From the NCBI GenBank assembly GCA_030527205.1, contig JAUNBG010000015.1, forward strand, positions 26,602 through 66,730: a stretch of DNA of 40,129 nucleotides, in the 5' to 3' direction. Made by a program: the position numbers and the translations under genes. Numbering within the stretch: the stretch's first letter is position 1; each line of letters starts with the position of its first letter. Below, in pieces: positions 16,988 to 27,764 of the stretch. The notes beneath the pieces are model-generated. The model was not told the DNA's origin. It saw only the letters and a program-made list of their open reading frames with translations, and did not search any database. The stretch is from Planctomycetia bacterium (GTDB taxonomy: Bacteria > Planctomycetota > Planctomycetia > Pirellulales > Thermoguttaceae).

Positions 16988-17599
16988 CGGGAGCTCCTTC
17001 TCCAAATCATTTCCGATTTTTTCTTAAAATATCGAATCCATTCAATATCTTCGAAGAATCATTTCTGACGTTTTTCTATCGAAACAGACAATCTTGCCTT
17101 TTTATTCCGATAGGCATTATCAGTAAAAAACATAAATTCTGCTTAACCAAAAAAACTTTAACAAATTCTTTTCAAAAGATCAAGATCAAATCTCGACTTA
17201 AACTCAATCTTTTTACGAATAATCAAGTTCAATCCAATAACGGAAATTGAGTCAAAGAAATCCCGTTGATTCGAGACAAAAGAATAAAACAGACTAATTT
17301 GGAATAAATTTTAAACAAATTAAAAAATGAGTTGAAATCGTTCTTTGCATTTATTATAATAAATGAAGTTTTAATTTTCCTGATATTATTTTCATTTGAA
17401 CAGTCCCTGTTTCGTTTGAAGACCGCTCCTGTTATATCGAATATCTGTCTGATTAACGTTTAGAAACAGCGATTAATCAAACAACAAAACAAATATTGTC
17501 CTTTTTTTAAAATAACAATACAACAACCAAATATCGTAATGACGTTTGTTAAAAACGTTTCGGTTTCAACAATATCTATTTATCCGAAGGAAAAATCTT
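16988..17599. other. Divergent spacer, protease fusion / DUF1080 gene
   Basis: About 610 bases. A strong promoter lies at 17332-17360. A GATTAA/TTAATC stem (about 17452-17479) lies in the resulting 230-base leader. The rest is AT-rich with no ORF supported. Confidence 0.45.
17332..17360 (+). promoter_or_regulatory. Predicted sigma70-type promoter of the DUF1080 gene
   Basis: TTGAAA (17332-17337), exactly 17 bases, then TATAAT (17355-17360). The start point would be near 17367. Confidence 0.65.
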
Positions 17600-18313
17600 A
17601 TGAAAAGACAAATTCAATTGAGTCTTTTGATTTCATTTATTGCAACAATAATGATTCCGTTGTCGCTTTTCGCTCAGGATTCAGAAGACGGTTTTGTTTC
17701 TATATTCAACGGCAAAGACCTGTCTGGCTGGGTCGGCGATGAAAGAATCTGGTCCGTTCAAGACGGCGCGATCGTCGGAACAACAGACAACGAATCCAAA
17801 AAACTGACTTATAATACTTTTCTGGCTTATCAGGAAAATTTGAGCGATTTTATCGTTCGCTTTGATATTCGCCTTTCAAAAGAAGGAAATTCCGGTCTAA
17901 ACTATCGAAGCTGGATTTTGGACAACGGCAACGCTTATCAACTCGGCGGCTATCAAGCGGACTTTGACGGACAAGCCAATTATTCCGGAATTATGTATGG
18001 CGAACAATTTCGCGGCATTTTAGCTCAAACTGGAACGATTTCCCGCATTGGAAATAATCATCAGCCGGAAGAAATGACTCGATTTGCAACCGCGGAAGAA
18101 ATCCGTGAAAATGTCAACATTGAAAATTGGAATTCTTATGAAATCATTGCCAGGGGATTTGTTTTTATTCACAAAATCAATGGCAAAATAACCAGCGTTT
18201 GCATTGACGAAGATAATGAAGCGCGGCGTCCAAACGGAATTTTGGCAATTCAAGCTCATGTCGGCCCGCCAATGAAAGTTGAAGTTAAAAATATTCGTCT
18301 GAAGAAACTCTAA
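17600..18313 (+). CDS. Secreted DUF1080 protein (3-keto-disaccharide hydrolase family)
   Basis: 237 residues from ATG 17600, chosen because GAAGGA lies 8 bases upstream and a clean signal peptide follows (about 1-25, cleavage after FAQ). An in-frame upstream start at 17546 would spoil that. The mature protein opens with FVSIFNGKDLSGWVG, the DUF1080 hallmark. It continues as a concanavalin-A-like sandwich with FDIRLSKEGNSGLNYRS, a middle GGYQADFDGQANYSGIMYGE and an end IQAHVGPPMKVEVKNIRLKKL. The family is very numerous in Planctomycetota; some members cleave 3-keto-glycosides. It is the first of two secreted-enzyme genes on this strand, the ceramidase-like gene following 192 bases later. The specific substrate is unknown. 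Confidence 0.9.
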   Translation: MKRQIQLSLLISFIATIMIPLSLFAQDSEDGFVSIFNGKDLSGWVGDERIWSVQDGAIVGTTDNESKKLTYNTFLAYQENLSDFIVRFDIRLSKEGNSGLNYRSWILDNGNAYQLGGYQADFDGQANYSGIMYGEQFRGILAQTGTISRIGNNHQPEEMTRFATAEEIRENVNIENWNSYEIIARGFVFIHKINGKITSVCIDEDNEARRPNGILAIQAHVGPPMKVEVKNIRLKKL

Positions 18314-18505
18314 TATCTCATTGGAAAATATTTGTCCCTTTTGATTTTAACGAACTTCAATCGTTCGCCAATTGATCAAATAATAAATCAAATAATAAAA
18401 CGACTAACAAAAGCAACAATGAGCGAACGGTCTCAAAACGATAATGATTCAAGCCGGTTAAAACCGATGAAATTTTTTCAACCTTTAACAAATAAGGAGA
18501 AAGCA

Positions 18506-19954
18506 ATGAAAAGTCCGCTTTCGCTCTCGTTGATTCTTTTATGCTTCATTTTGTCAACGCCTTGGACAGCGTCCAGAGGCCAGGAATCCGATGCCCCAAC
18601 CGCTGCGAACAACTCGGATTTAATGATTGGCTTTGCTGCAGAGGAGATAACGCCTCCGATTCCCTATCGAATGAGCGGCTATTTTAACGAACGTCTTTCA
18701 ACAGGAACTCTTGACCCTCTTTGGGCAAAAGCTCTTATTCTTTCGCAAAATAAGACCAAGGCCGCTATTCTCATTTGCGACATCATTTCAATTCCCGATC
18801 ATGTTACAACGCCGATTCGCGAAAATGTTTCCAAGGCAATAGGAATCCCGATCGAAAATATTGTCATCGCCGCAACGCATACGCATACCGGACCGCTTTT
18901 TGAAGGAAAATCTCGAGAATATCTTCATCAACGGGCTATTGAGCGAAATGGGAAAGATGACGCCGAAATTATCGATTATCAACAATTTCTGATACAAAAA
19001 GGAACGGATGCTCTTTTAAAAGCCAATGAAACGCTTCGATCTGCTTCAATAACAACGCAAAAAGTTCAAACGGAAAATATAACGTTTAATCGACGTTTTT
19101 TAATGACGGATAATACAGTTGTTTTTAATCCGGGAATCAAAAATCCCAACATTGTTCATCCGGCAGGTCCAACGGATCCTGAAATGCAAATCGTCTTCTT
19201 TTCCGATCCAGAAACGCAAAAACCGTTCGCTTCCTTAACAAATTTTGCCCTTCATTTGGATACAACGGGCGGAACGCTCAACAGCGGCGATTATCCTTAT
19301 TATATTGCCGAAGAACTGAAAAAAGAATGGGGCGATCAGTTCTTTTCTCTCTTTGGAACAGGAACCTGCGGCGATTTGAATCATATTGACGTTTCCGGAC
19401 AAAAATCTCAAAAAGCCGAAACAATTGGAAAAGAATTAGCCCAATTGATTACTGACGCTCACAAAAACAAAAATGCCGAGCAAGAAAACAGTAATCTTGC
19501 GGCAACCGAAAAGCGGATTCTCTGGCAACGTCAACAATATAGCGAAGCCGAAACGGAAGAAGCTAAAAAACAAATGGAAATTGTTGTCGGAGAAGGCAAT
19601 TATCCTGTAACCCAGCGCGCAAGATATTCGGCAATGGTTGAACTGGCGGAACTTCCTGACTTCATTTATCTTCAAGCGCAAGTCATAAGACTTTCCGACG
19701 AAACGGCTATTGTCGCCATTCCTGGCGAAGTCTTTGTTGAGTTAGGGCTTGCTATCAAAGAACAATCGCCATTCAAAAATACGCTTATTATTGAACTTTC
19801 TCAGACTTCTTTATGTTATATTCCAACAATAAAGGCTTTTAAAGAAGGAAGCTATGAAACAATCAACAGTATTATCAAGCCGGGCGGCGGCGAAAAAATC
19901 GTCGAAATTGCCGTCGAGGCGTTGAATTCATTGGATATGTCGCCCAGGAATTAA
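18506..19954 (+). CDS. Exported ceramidase-like protein (neutral/alkaline non-lysosomal ceramidase N-terminal family)
   Basis: 482 residues from ATG 18506, supported by AAGGAG 8 bases upstream and a signal peptide (about 1-28). A TTG 58 codons earlier gives a longer frame without an SD. Family features are IGFAAEEITPPIPYRMSGY at the mature start, the metal-site segment AATHTHTGP, a second His in FALHLDTTGG, and FGTGTCGDLNHID. True neutral ceramidases carry a catalytic Ser in a GDVSPN-type loop. Here the aligned loop reads GDLN, so the nucleophile appears absent. It is shorter than bacterial ceramidases (over 600) and lacks their C-terminal domain. Probably a metal-dependent hydrolase acting on another ester or amide. 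Confidence 0.75.
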   Translation: MKSPLSLSLILLCFILSTPWTASRGQESDAPTAANNSDLMIGFAAEEITPPIPYRMSGYFNERLSTGTLDPLWAKALILSQNKTKAAILICDIISIPDHVTTPIRENVSKAIGIPIENIVIAATHTHTGPLFEGKSREYLHQRAIERNGKDDAEIIDYQQFLIQKGTDALLKANETLRSASITTQKVQTENITFNRRFLMTDNTVVFNPGIKNPNIVHPAGPTDPEMQIVFFSDPETQKPFASLTNFALHLDTTGGTLNSGDYPYYIAEELKKEWGDQFFSLFGTGTCGDLNHIDVSGQKSQKAETIGKELAQLITDAHKNKNAEQENSNLAATEKRILWQRQQYSEAETEEAKKQMEIVVGEGNYPVTQRARYSAMVELAELPDFIYLQAQVIRLSDETAIVAIPGEVFVELGLAIKEQSPFKNTLIIELSQTSLCYIPTIKAFKEGSYETINSIIKPGGGEKIVEIAVEALNSLDMSPRN

Positions 19955-20453
19955 ATCAACCCCATTTTGCCGTTTATAATTTAAATTCGATCAAACATCG
20001 TCAAAAACAGGACAGAATTGACATTTGAGCAAACTTTCTAATTGAAAAGAAATAACTCGCGACTTTTTTGACGCGTTTTTTCAAAAACAAAACGAAGCCG
20101 AAACGGACAATTGGCTTCGTTTCTCTAATCCGTCTGTCGTTGCCGGATTAATGAATTGAAAAAGTGAGCATTAGACATTTTATAAAATGATAAAAGATTT
20201 GAATATAAGACAGAAAAACCGTTTTGTCTTGATTCGACGAAAAAACTTCGCGTCGGGAATTCTGATTGCCTATTGAACTGCTGCGACGTCAGCGCGTCGT
20301 TTCTGTATAAAAATTCTGATTCTATTCGGATTATTCCGATTTTGCTGGTTATTTGCGTTTCAAATAAATGCGACAACGCCCTTGATTCTTCTTGCAAAGC
20401 GCCCGTTTCCTCCCAATAATGGGCTTCTCGTTTTTGATCTTTTGGCGAACAAC
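19955..20453. other. Convergent spacer
   Basis: 499 bases between convergent genes. Only the hairpin at 20090-20122 is supportable. A 90-codon minus-strand frame at 20125-20397 has no SD and no recognisable family. Confidence 0.45.
20090..20122. terminator. Hairpin AAACGAAGCC / GGCTTCGTTT
   Basis: Perfect 10-bp stem (20090-20099 with 20113-20122) and a 13-base loop, followed on the plus strand by CTCT. It lies 136 bases after the ceramidase-like stop, in a convergent spacer, so it may act in both directions. Confidence 0.55.
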
Positions 20454-23444
20454 TTAAATAGGATATTTGACCCGATAAACTTCGATATTCTTTCGACTAT
20501 ATTCATCGAATTTCCAATATTCAGAAGGACGAAACGGTTCAAGAATTCCCAATTGAATAAGTCGATCAAAAAACAGTTGATCAATTTCTGGATTGCAAAC
20601 GCCATAATTTCCTTCTGAAAGAAACCGATTCCTTTCGCCAAAATGAACAAGAATATAATCAATATTTTTTTGCTTCAAATTATCAAATATTGAACCAATA
20701 TCGATTGGAGACAAATCTTTTCCGCTTCGAATCAGTTTTCGACATTCAAAATCAACAGGAAAAACGGTTTCGTCCCAGCAAGTATTATAAAGAATCGGGA
20801 CGCGATACGCAAACGCATTGGCTTCATAAACCAAAAGAAGCCGACTCGTCGTTAAATCGTTCAATTCGTTTATTATAAATTGATTATTATTTTGAATATT
20901 TTGGCGTTTCGTTTGACCAAAAAGTTCCGGATGCTGATTGAACCAAATCATCCAGGAATGAGAACGAAGCGGATCATTAAGGATTGTTGAATAAGGGGTC
21001 AAACAATCGGAAATCAACAAAAACTCCCAAATGCTTGTCCAATGGAAACCAAGAACGAGAAGACAAGCAAAACTTATTGAAATCAGACGTTTTCGCGAAA
21101 TGACAAACAGAACGCAACAACCGATTCCAAAAAGAATCGCCAGAATCGGAAACACAGGAACAAGAAAACGCGTCAGACGATGAGTCATAAAAAACCAAAT
21201 CAGCAAAAAGGCCAGAAAATAGAGAGTCAATCCCCAATAAGATTTCCAACCGAATGCCCAAGCCTTGCTCAAAGTCGAAGAATGAACTAACGGATTCAAT
21301 GGATCAAACGCTGACGTTTCTGCATTCGATATCGCAACAGAATCAAAGGTCAAACAATGCCCCGTTTCCAAAACCTGATCGACTTTGTTTTCAGGAATGT
21401 TTTTCATAACTTTCTTAATATTCAAAGAAGTCGACAAATTTCGGCTGGAATCGGAAACAGCCAATCCTTTTAAAAATCGACGCATTTTCCAATAAACAAG
21501 GGCAACAAAAGCAAGAAGAAAAAGCGTTATGGCGCAAAATGGCGAAACAAAATAATCCAGATAAAAAAAACGATGAAACGTTTCTCCAAAAGCCCTAAGA
21601 GAAAAACATTCTGAGGAATGCGCCGTTGTCCAGCGAAGGTCTTTGGCGTCATTCCAAAGAAGCTCGTCCATAGAACCAAAAATGGAATAGCCCAAAGGAT
21701 AAATGGGATTATGAACCCAAACGGCATTTTTCATCAACCAACCGCCGCCAACCAAAAAAGAAACGCTTGCAAAAATCAATAAAACAAAGAATAATTCGCC
21801 TGTTTTCCTTTTAGCTTCAAGGCACAAAAGCCCGTTTTTGCTTTTTTCAAACTTATTCATATCAGATAGATTATTGACACCAAAATCTTCCGTTTTGAAT
21901 CGAGATCGACAAGAATAAATAAGTCCCAAAAAAACAGGAATCCAAACAAAAACGACCGCAGTATATTTTATTGAAACAGCGAATCCGCAAAATATTCCGG
22001 TCAAAATAAGAAAAAAAGGTTCTGGAAACAAACGATTTCGAAACGAATTTTTGTTTCGTTGAAAGAACCGGGCGTTCCCATAATACAGAAAAAAAGAAAA
22101 CCCGCTTAAAAGCAGAGCCAATCCCAAAACGCCGTCGTTGAGACCGTTTGTAAAAACTTGAAAATTATCGGGAAGCGTCAAATAAAAAAGGGACGATAAA
22201 ATCGCCGCAAGATTGGCAAATCCGGAATCCCCCCTTATCAAATGAGTTCCCCTTTCCTGCTGAGTTTTTTGAAGAAATTCGCTCTCGATAATCCGCTTGC
22301 CGTTTGAAGATTCAAAGCAGGAAATTGAATTTTCGCCTGAAATCGTTTTGCCTTTCGAATTGATTTTAGCAAACTCAGAAAAAAATGATTCTTTCTCATT
22401 TTGGTCAAAACGTTTTCGAAACTTTTTTTCATTCGTCTTCTTTTTTTGAGGACAATTTTGCGAGTTCGTTGAAGTCAACAAATTAACATTGTTCTCCCAA
22501 AACGGCTTCAGACTCTTCTCAAACAAATCGTTTGCGATTCGTCTTGTCCAAAGAAAAATTCCCCAAACGGACAAAAACATAAGACAAGAAAGAAACGTCT
22601 TCCCGACTAATATTCCTTCAAAAATTCGTCCCGTCAAATTAATGCCCCAAAGCAAAAACATTTCAACGCCAAGCGGCATATTCAAATAAACATTATGCGC
22701 AGAAAAGCCAATTTTCCCTTTTTCAAAAAACTCTCGCGGCCCTTGCGCATGATATTCAAGAACATCATAATCAATTGGCGGAAGCATTCCTCCCAACAAA
22801 GCCAAAATCAATGCGATAATCAAAATCAAAAAGAATAAAACAAACGAAATCTGTTCCGCATTCGAAAAAGATCGAAAATGAGTTCGCAACAAAGAAAGCA
22901 TTCGAAAAAGAGAAACAAACTTCCAAATTCCCCCCAAAAAACCGATCAGCGTTATCATTCTGAAAATGAGAATCTGATTGGCCATTCCAACGACTCCCAT
23001 CAAAAATAATAATGTCGACCAAAAGACAAGTCCAAGCCCCAGAGAAAAAAAGTTTTCCTCGCCCCAGGAAAGATTATAAAGTCTCTTATAAGAGCCTTTT
23101 TTTTCGTCTTCTTTCAAAAAACCGGAACTCTTCGTCGCTGACTTTTTCTCCCCCTTTGAAAATTTGCAGAGAATAAACCAAATTAATGACCCGTATCCCC
23201 AAACGCTGACTAAACAGAAAAACGTCCAAAGAATGATTGGAATGCGTTCCGCCAAAGCAAAATGTTTTTCCAAAAATTCCGTCTGAAACCAATCCAAAAC
23301 AAGAAATCCGTTGCATAAATAACGAGGGACAACAGCCGTTTCGGACGAAAAAGGAGAAGGAAGCGCTAAATAATAAAAAAAAGAAAAAAAAGCAAGACAA
23401 ACCAATGCGGTCGCAGCAAAAGTTAAAGAAACGCGTTGCTTCAT
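20454..23444 (-). CDS. Large integral membrane protein, GT-C glycosyltransferase-like
   Basis: 996 residues with many hydrophobic segments: the first at about 5-28, others around 75-95, 130-200, and clusters through about 450-850. The first large outside loop holds PPIDYDVLEYHAQGP, an acidic motif where GT-C enzymes (PMT/ArnT/GT39 type) keep their catalytic Asp. A soluble C-terminal part (about 860-996) ends in DEYSRKNIEVYRV. Such proteins transfer a sugar from a lipid-phosphate donor on the outer face of the membrane, which fits the GT2 donor-maker at 13953. Hydrophilic inserts at about 330-400, 530-560 and 660-720 make it longer than usual. AAGGG supports ATG 23444. No family can be named with certainty. 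Confidence 0.65.
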   Translation of the reverse strand: MKQRVSLTFAATALVCLAFFSFFYYLALPSPFSSETAVVPRYLCNGFLVLDWFQTEFLEKHFALAERIPIILWTFFCLVSVWGYGSLIWFILCKFSKGEKKSATKSSGFLKEDEKKGSYKRLYNLSWGEENFFSLGLGLVFWSTLLFLMGVVGMANQILIFRMITLIGFLGGIWKFVSLFRMLSLLRTHFRSFSNAEQISFVLFFLILIIALILALLGGMLPPIDYDVLEYHAQGPREFFEKGKIGFSAHNVYLNMPLGVEMFLLWGINLTGRIFEGILVGKTFLSCLMFLSVWGIFLWTRRIANDLFEKSLKPFWENNVNLLTSTNSQNCPQKKKTNEKKFRKRFDQNEKESFFSEFAKINSKGKTISGENSISCFESSNGKRIIESEFLQKTQQERGTHLIRGDSGFANLAAILSSLFYLTLPDNFQVFTNGLNDGVLGLALLLSGFSFFLYYGNARFFQRNKNSFRNRLFPEPFFLILTGIFCGFAVSIKYTAVVFVWIPVFLGLIYSCRSRFKTEDFGVNNLSDMNKFEKSKNGLLCLEAKRKTGELFFVLLIFASVSFLVGGGWLMKNAVWVHNPIYPLGYSIFGSMDELLWNDAKDLRWTTAHSSECFSLRAFGETFHRFFYLDYFVSPFCAITLFLLAFVALVYWKMRRFLKGLAVSDSSRNLSTSLNIKKVMKNIPENKVDQVLETGHCLTFDSVAISNAETSAFDPLNPLVHSSTLSKAWAFGWKSYWGLTLYFLAFLLIWFFMTHRLTRFLVPVFPILAILFGIGCCVLFVISRKRLISISFACLLVLGFHWTSIWEFLLISDCLTPYSTILNDPLRSHSWMIWFNQHPELFGQTKRQNIQNNNQFIINELNDLTTSRLLLVYEANAFAYRVPILYNTCWDETVFPVDFECRKLIRSGKDLSPIDIGSIFDNLKQKNIDYILVHFGERNRFLSEGNYGVCNPEIDQLFFDRLIQLGILEPFRPSEYWKFDEYSRKNIEVYRVKYPI

Positions 23445-23764
23445 AACATCCCTTTTTAACGGCTGGAAAGAAAAGTTCTTTTATTCTTTTTAATTTCCCG
23501 TTTCAACGCCAACGCTCAATTAAAAAAAGAGTTGATTCCCATTTTGCCTGGCATCCCCGACTCCGCGATTAAAACTGCGCCGATTACAAAATGAAAGAAA
23601 AGCTTATAATCAAGCCCGTTAAAATCCCTGACCTTTCCCGAATCGTTGAGTTTGTTAGCCAGAAAACAATACGCAAATGATTGACAACAAAACAAATCAT
23701 TAAGGGCAACGCTTGTTGCCCATTTTTCAGTTCCCGTATAAAACAAAAAAAGCATACAGCCTGA
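23445..23764. other. Spacer
   Basis: 320 bases. Frames of 79 codons or fewer are present, but none has an SD with a recognisable product. Nothing supported. Confidence 0.4.
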
Positions 23765-24598
23765 TTAAAATCCCATAACCCCCATCCAGGCATAAACCCG
23801 ATTAAGCCAATCGCCGACATGAGTATCAGTTGGATTGCCGCCAAACCCATGACCGACTTTTGCAAAAATATGCAATTCGCCTGGAATCCCCATTGTTCGC
23901 AATTTATGATAAACCGCGACCGATCCCATAGGCGAATAAACATCGTCATCGCCATGAATCAAACAGATTGGCGGCGTTTTGGCGTCAAAAGCAAAATCAT
24001 CAACCATTTCGCTGTTATTTCCTTTTTCAGAATTGGGATTATCATTGCCATCGAGTAAAACATAAGCCGGATAAACAGGAATCGCAAAATTGAGATGACA
24101 CGGAACCTTATCCAATTCATCAACCGGTTCATAAGCGGCGGTTTGACTCGTTGTCGCGGTCATCAGCGTCAAATGACCGCCAGCAGAAAAGCCCATCATT
24201 CCGATTTTTTCCGGATTGATGTTCCAATCTTCGGCATGAGAACGAACAAAACGAACGCAACGTTGCGAATCCTGCCAGGCGGGCAAATGCTTGGGAACGC
24301 CTTCCCGGCGCGGAACTCGATATTTCAAAACGACAACGGTAACCCCTTTGCCATTAAAATAATTTGCAATCTTTTCTCCTTCATGCTCATAAGCCAAACC
24401 ATAATAACCGCCGCCTGGACAAACGATCAGGCAAGCGTCTGTCGATCTTTCTGCGGGTTGCCAAAGCTCAAGCGTTGGCGGAGTCGTTTCCTCTTTTTCT
24501 CCCGGCGCTTGACCGTTCCAAACATTAAATGTCTCGAATCCAAAACTGATCGTCGTCAACAAGCCAAAAAACAAAAATGAAACCAGTATTTTTCTCAT
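23765..24598 (-). CDS. Secreted alpha/beta hydrolase (carbohydrate-esterase-like)
   Basis: 277 residues from ATG 24598. AAGGA upstream and the signal peptide (about 1-20) favour this over the in-frame start 19 codons earlier. The oxyanion segment is CPGGGYYGLAYEHEG. The nucleophile is Ser138 in GFSAGGH, the acid is an Asp near 218 in HGDDDVYSP, and His250 is in VGHGFGG. The family (BD-FAE/acetyl-xylan-esterase-like) is common beside carbohydrate-degrading genes in planctomycetes and Bacteroidetes. A deacetylating role on plant or mucosal glycans is therefore likely but not proven. It follows the GT-C and DUF362 genes on the same strand with spacers large enough for independent expression. Confidence 0.85.
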   Translation of the reverse strand: MRKILVSFLFFGLLTTISFGFETFNVWNGQAPGEKEETTPPTLELWQPAERSTDACLIVCPGGGYYGLAYEHEGEKIANYFNGKGVTVVVLKYRVPRREGVPKHLPAWQDSQRCVRFVRSHAEDWNINPEKIGMMGFSAGGHLTLMTATTSQTAAYEPVDELDKVPCHLNFAIPVYPAYVLLDGNDNPNSEKGNNSEMVDDFAFDAKTPPICLIHGDDDVYSPMGSVAVYHKLRTMGIPGELHIFAKVGHGFGGNPTDTHVGDWLNRVYAWMGVMGF

Positions 24599-24692
24599 CT
24601 TTTTCCTTCTTAAATTCTTTTCTATTAATATTACAAGATTCAAAAAAACAATCAACGAAAAACAGGAAGCAACTCCATTTGCAACATTGATT

Positions 24693-25796
24693 TTAAGAGA
24701 TTTTTATCAAATCATATTCGTCATTGCCAAGACCGATTTTAACCGCATGATCAATCAAAACGCGCCAATCCGTTGAAGGATGAACCGAATAAAAATAGTC
24801 TTTATTCAACGGAACTTTTTCTAAAAGACTGTTTTGAACGATCGGCTGTTTATTGACTAAATCAGCGCAAGCCAAATCCAAAGCAACTGGATCAAACGAG
24901 GCCAAAATTCCAACATTGGGAACAATGGGAACATCATTTTCGCCATGACAATCGCAAAAAGGAGAAACATCCATAACAAAGCTAACATGAAAATGTGTTT
25001 TATCTTTAACTGCCGCCAATGAATATTCGGCAATTTTCTTATTAAGAACATTAAACGCTTCATCAAAGGCAGGGCATATCGCGTCAACGGGACAAACTCC
25101 TATACAACGACCGCAACCGACGCATTTTTGAGGATCAATTTTCGCTTTTCCCCCGTCCATGGAAATCGCCTGATGAGCACAGTTTTTCAGACATGAACCG
25201 CAATGAACGCATTGAGACCGATCGACTTGGGGTTTGCCGCTCGAATGCATTTCCATTTTTCCTGCCCGAGATCCGCAACCCATTCCAATATTTTTTAAAA
25301 CGCCGCCGATTCCTGCACATTCATGAAGTTTAAAATGAGTCAAGGTTATAAGAACATCGGCGTCTGCAATAGCCCGACCTATTTTGGCTTCTTTAATATA
25401 TTCGCCCTGGATCGAAATGAGTTGTTCGTCCGTTCCCTTCAATCCGTCTGCAATAAGAATATGACAGCCGGTTGCAAACGGATTAAAACCGTTTTCATAA
25501 GCGGTTTCCAAATGATCCAATGCATTTTTGCGACCGCCGACATAAAGAGTATTACAGTCCGTTAAAAATGCTTTGCCGCCGTTACGTTGAACCAAATCAA
25601 CAAAAACTTTCGCATAATTCGGACGAAGATAAGCCAAATTGCCTCGTTCTCCAAAATGAATTTTAAGAGCCGCATATTTGTTTTTAAATTCGATTTTTTC
25701 AAATCCGGCGCGACAAACCAGGCGTTCCAGTTTTTGTAAAAGGCTGGTCCCCGTCGTTGTATGAAAATCCGTAAAAAAAACGTCCGATTTGGCCAT
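24693..25796 (-). CDS. DUF362 domain protein with 2x[4Fe-4S] ferredoxin module
   Basis: 367 residues from ATG 25796, where AAGGA lies just upstream; a longer in-frame start 26 codons before has none. The N-terminal DUF362 part (about 1-185) contains LKIHFGERGNLAYLRP. Two ferredoxin clusters follow: CVHCGSCLKNC and CVGCGRCIGVCP (about 190-245). The remaining DUF362 sequence includes SFVMDVSPFCDCHGENDVP and a C-terminal part ending in IGLGNDEYDLIKIS. These cytoplasmic iron-sulphur proteins are widespread in anaerobes and their substrates are not known. Their presence hints at an anoxic lifestyle. The family is sure, the function is not. Confidence 0.88.
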   Translation of the reverse strand: MAKSDVFFTDFHTTTGTSLLQKLERLVCRAGFEKIEFKNKYAALKIHFGERGNLAYLRPNYAKVFVDLVQRNGGKAFLTDCNTLYVGGRKNALDHLETAYENGFNPFATGCHILIADGLKGTDEQLISIQGEYIKEAKIGRAIADADVLITLTHFKLHECAGIGGVLKNIGMGCGSRAGKMEMHSSGKPQVDRSQCVHCGSCLKNCAHQAISMDGGKAKIDPQKCVGCGRCIGVCPVDAICPAFDEAFNVLNKKIAEYSLAAVKDKTHFHVSFVMDVSPFCDCHGENDVPIVPNVGILASFDPVALDLACADLVNKQPIVQNSLLEKVPLNKDYFYSVHPSTDWRVLIDHAVKIGLGNDEYDLIKIS

Positions 25797-26066
25797 ATTT
25801 TTTCCTTCTTTCTTCTCTGAAAATTCTGGGCAATGCTTAGATATTGCAAGCATTAATCTAAACGTTATTGACAATTAAGGGCGCTAAACGAAGTCGATTT
25901 GGACATCAAACTTGATTTTCCGTCTTCGGAGCGTCGCTGTCAGTTTTTTGAACCAAACGATTCGAAATTTTGATCGTTTCGAGTTCAATCCCAAATCATA
26001 AAAACTCTCAATGCGTCAAAATTCTTTTCAATCCCAAACCAACCTTTTCAATATATATTGTTAAGG

Positions 26067-26168
26067 AGTTCTAAAAACGCGCAGGAAACGCAAACGTCTC
26101 GTCCGCAGGAACTGTCTTCGCAACGTTTTCCGCATTGAATTTGTTGTAAAAAACAGTTTTTTAGAACT
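26067..26168 (-). repeat. Dispersed intergenic element, copy B (about 102 bp, terminal inverted repeats)
   Basis: The left end is AGTTCTAAAAAC (26067-26078). The right end is its complement with one extra T (26156-26168). The interior is the reverse complement of copy A at 12144-12246, with 83 of 102 aligned positions identical by hand count. No ORF is present. Confidence 0.7.
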
Positions 26169-26505
26169 TCTTCATTTTGTATTATAATCTTTTCTTTTCA
26201 TTTTGACAATAATTCAATCAGAAATAAGCTCAATGAATCTTTTTATTTTCTTTATGTCAAAGCAGATTATCGAAAAAACAACCTTGGAATCAGAACTGTG
26301 TTTTTGTTGTTAATCAAATATTCAAGTTTTTTCATAAAAGACAATAAATGTCAGCTTTTATTTTCAATTTTGCGGCGCAATTCTTTTTTGAGTTAAACGC
26401 CGACAACAATAATCGATCACGAAAGGGCGAAATTGTCATCCAAACGAGTTCCGAGATTATTTTGAAACAGATTCTTTGAGAACGAAACTTATTTTAAAAA
26501 CAAGA

Positions 26506-26532
26506 TTGAATATTTCGTTAATCTGTTATAAT
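26506..26532 (+). promoter_or_regulatory. Predicted mdh promoter (extended -10)
   Basis: TGTTATAAT has an extended -10 (TATAAT at 26527-26532). TTGAAT at 26506-26511 gives a short 15-base spacer. The same TGTTATAAT string stands before the LRR lipoprotein gene. Confidence 0.45.
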
Positions 26533-26558
26533 ATGGATCATCTTTTAATCAAGTTTGA

Positions 26559-27533
<975 letters not shown>

Positions 27534-27764
27534 TAATTTTCAAAGGAAGTTCTAAAACCCCCTTTGACTTTTGCTGAATCCAGAAAAAATGGCAATCTCG
27601 ACCCAATTTTCCGTTCTTCAAAACAACTTTCAAATGAGTAAATTTCGCGCGTCCTCAACTCTCCGGATTTTGCGAAGAATGCCGTTTTATCCCAAAAGTC
27701 CGACGCGGAATTAACCAAAAAAGTTTCCTCCAGACAAATAAATGTTGTTTAACGTCGGATTTAA

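Noticed and set aside
18332..18505. TTG-initiated 58-codon extension of the ceramidase-like protein
   Set aside because: No SD at 18332, and it would bury the signal peptide that begins at 18506.
20125..20397. 90-codon minus-strand frame after the GT-C gene
   Set aside because: No SD, no recognisable motif, AT-rich convergent spacer.
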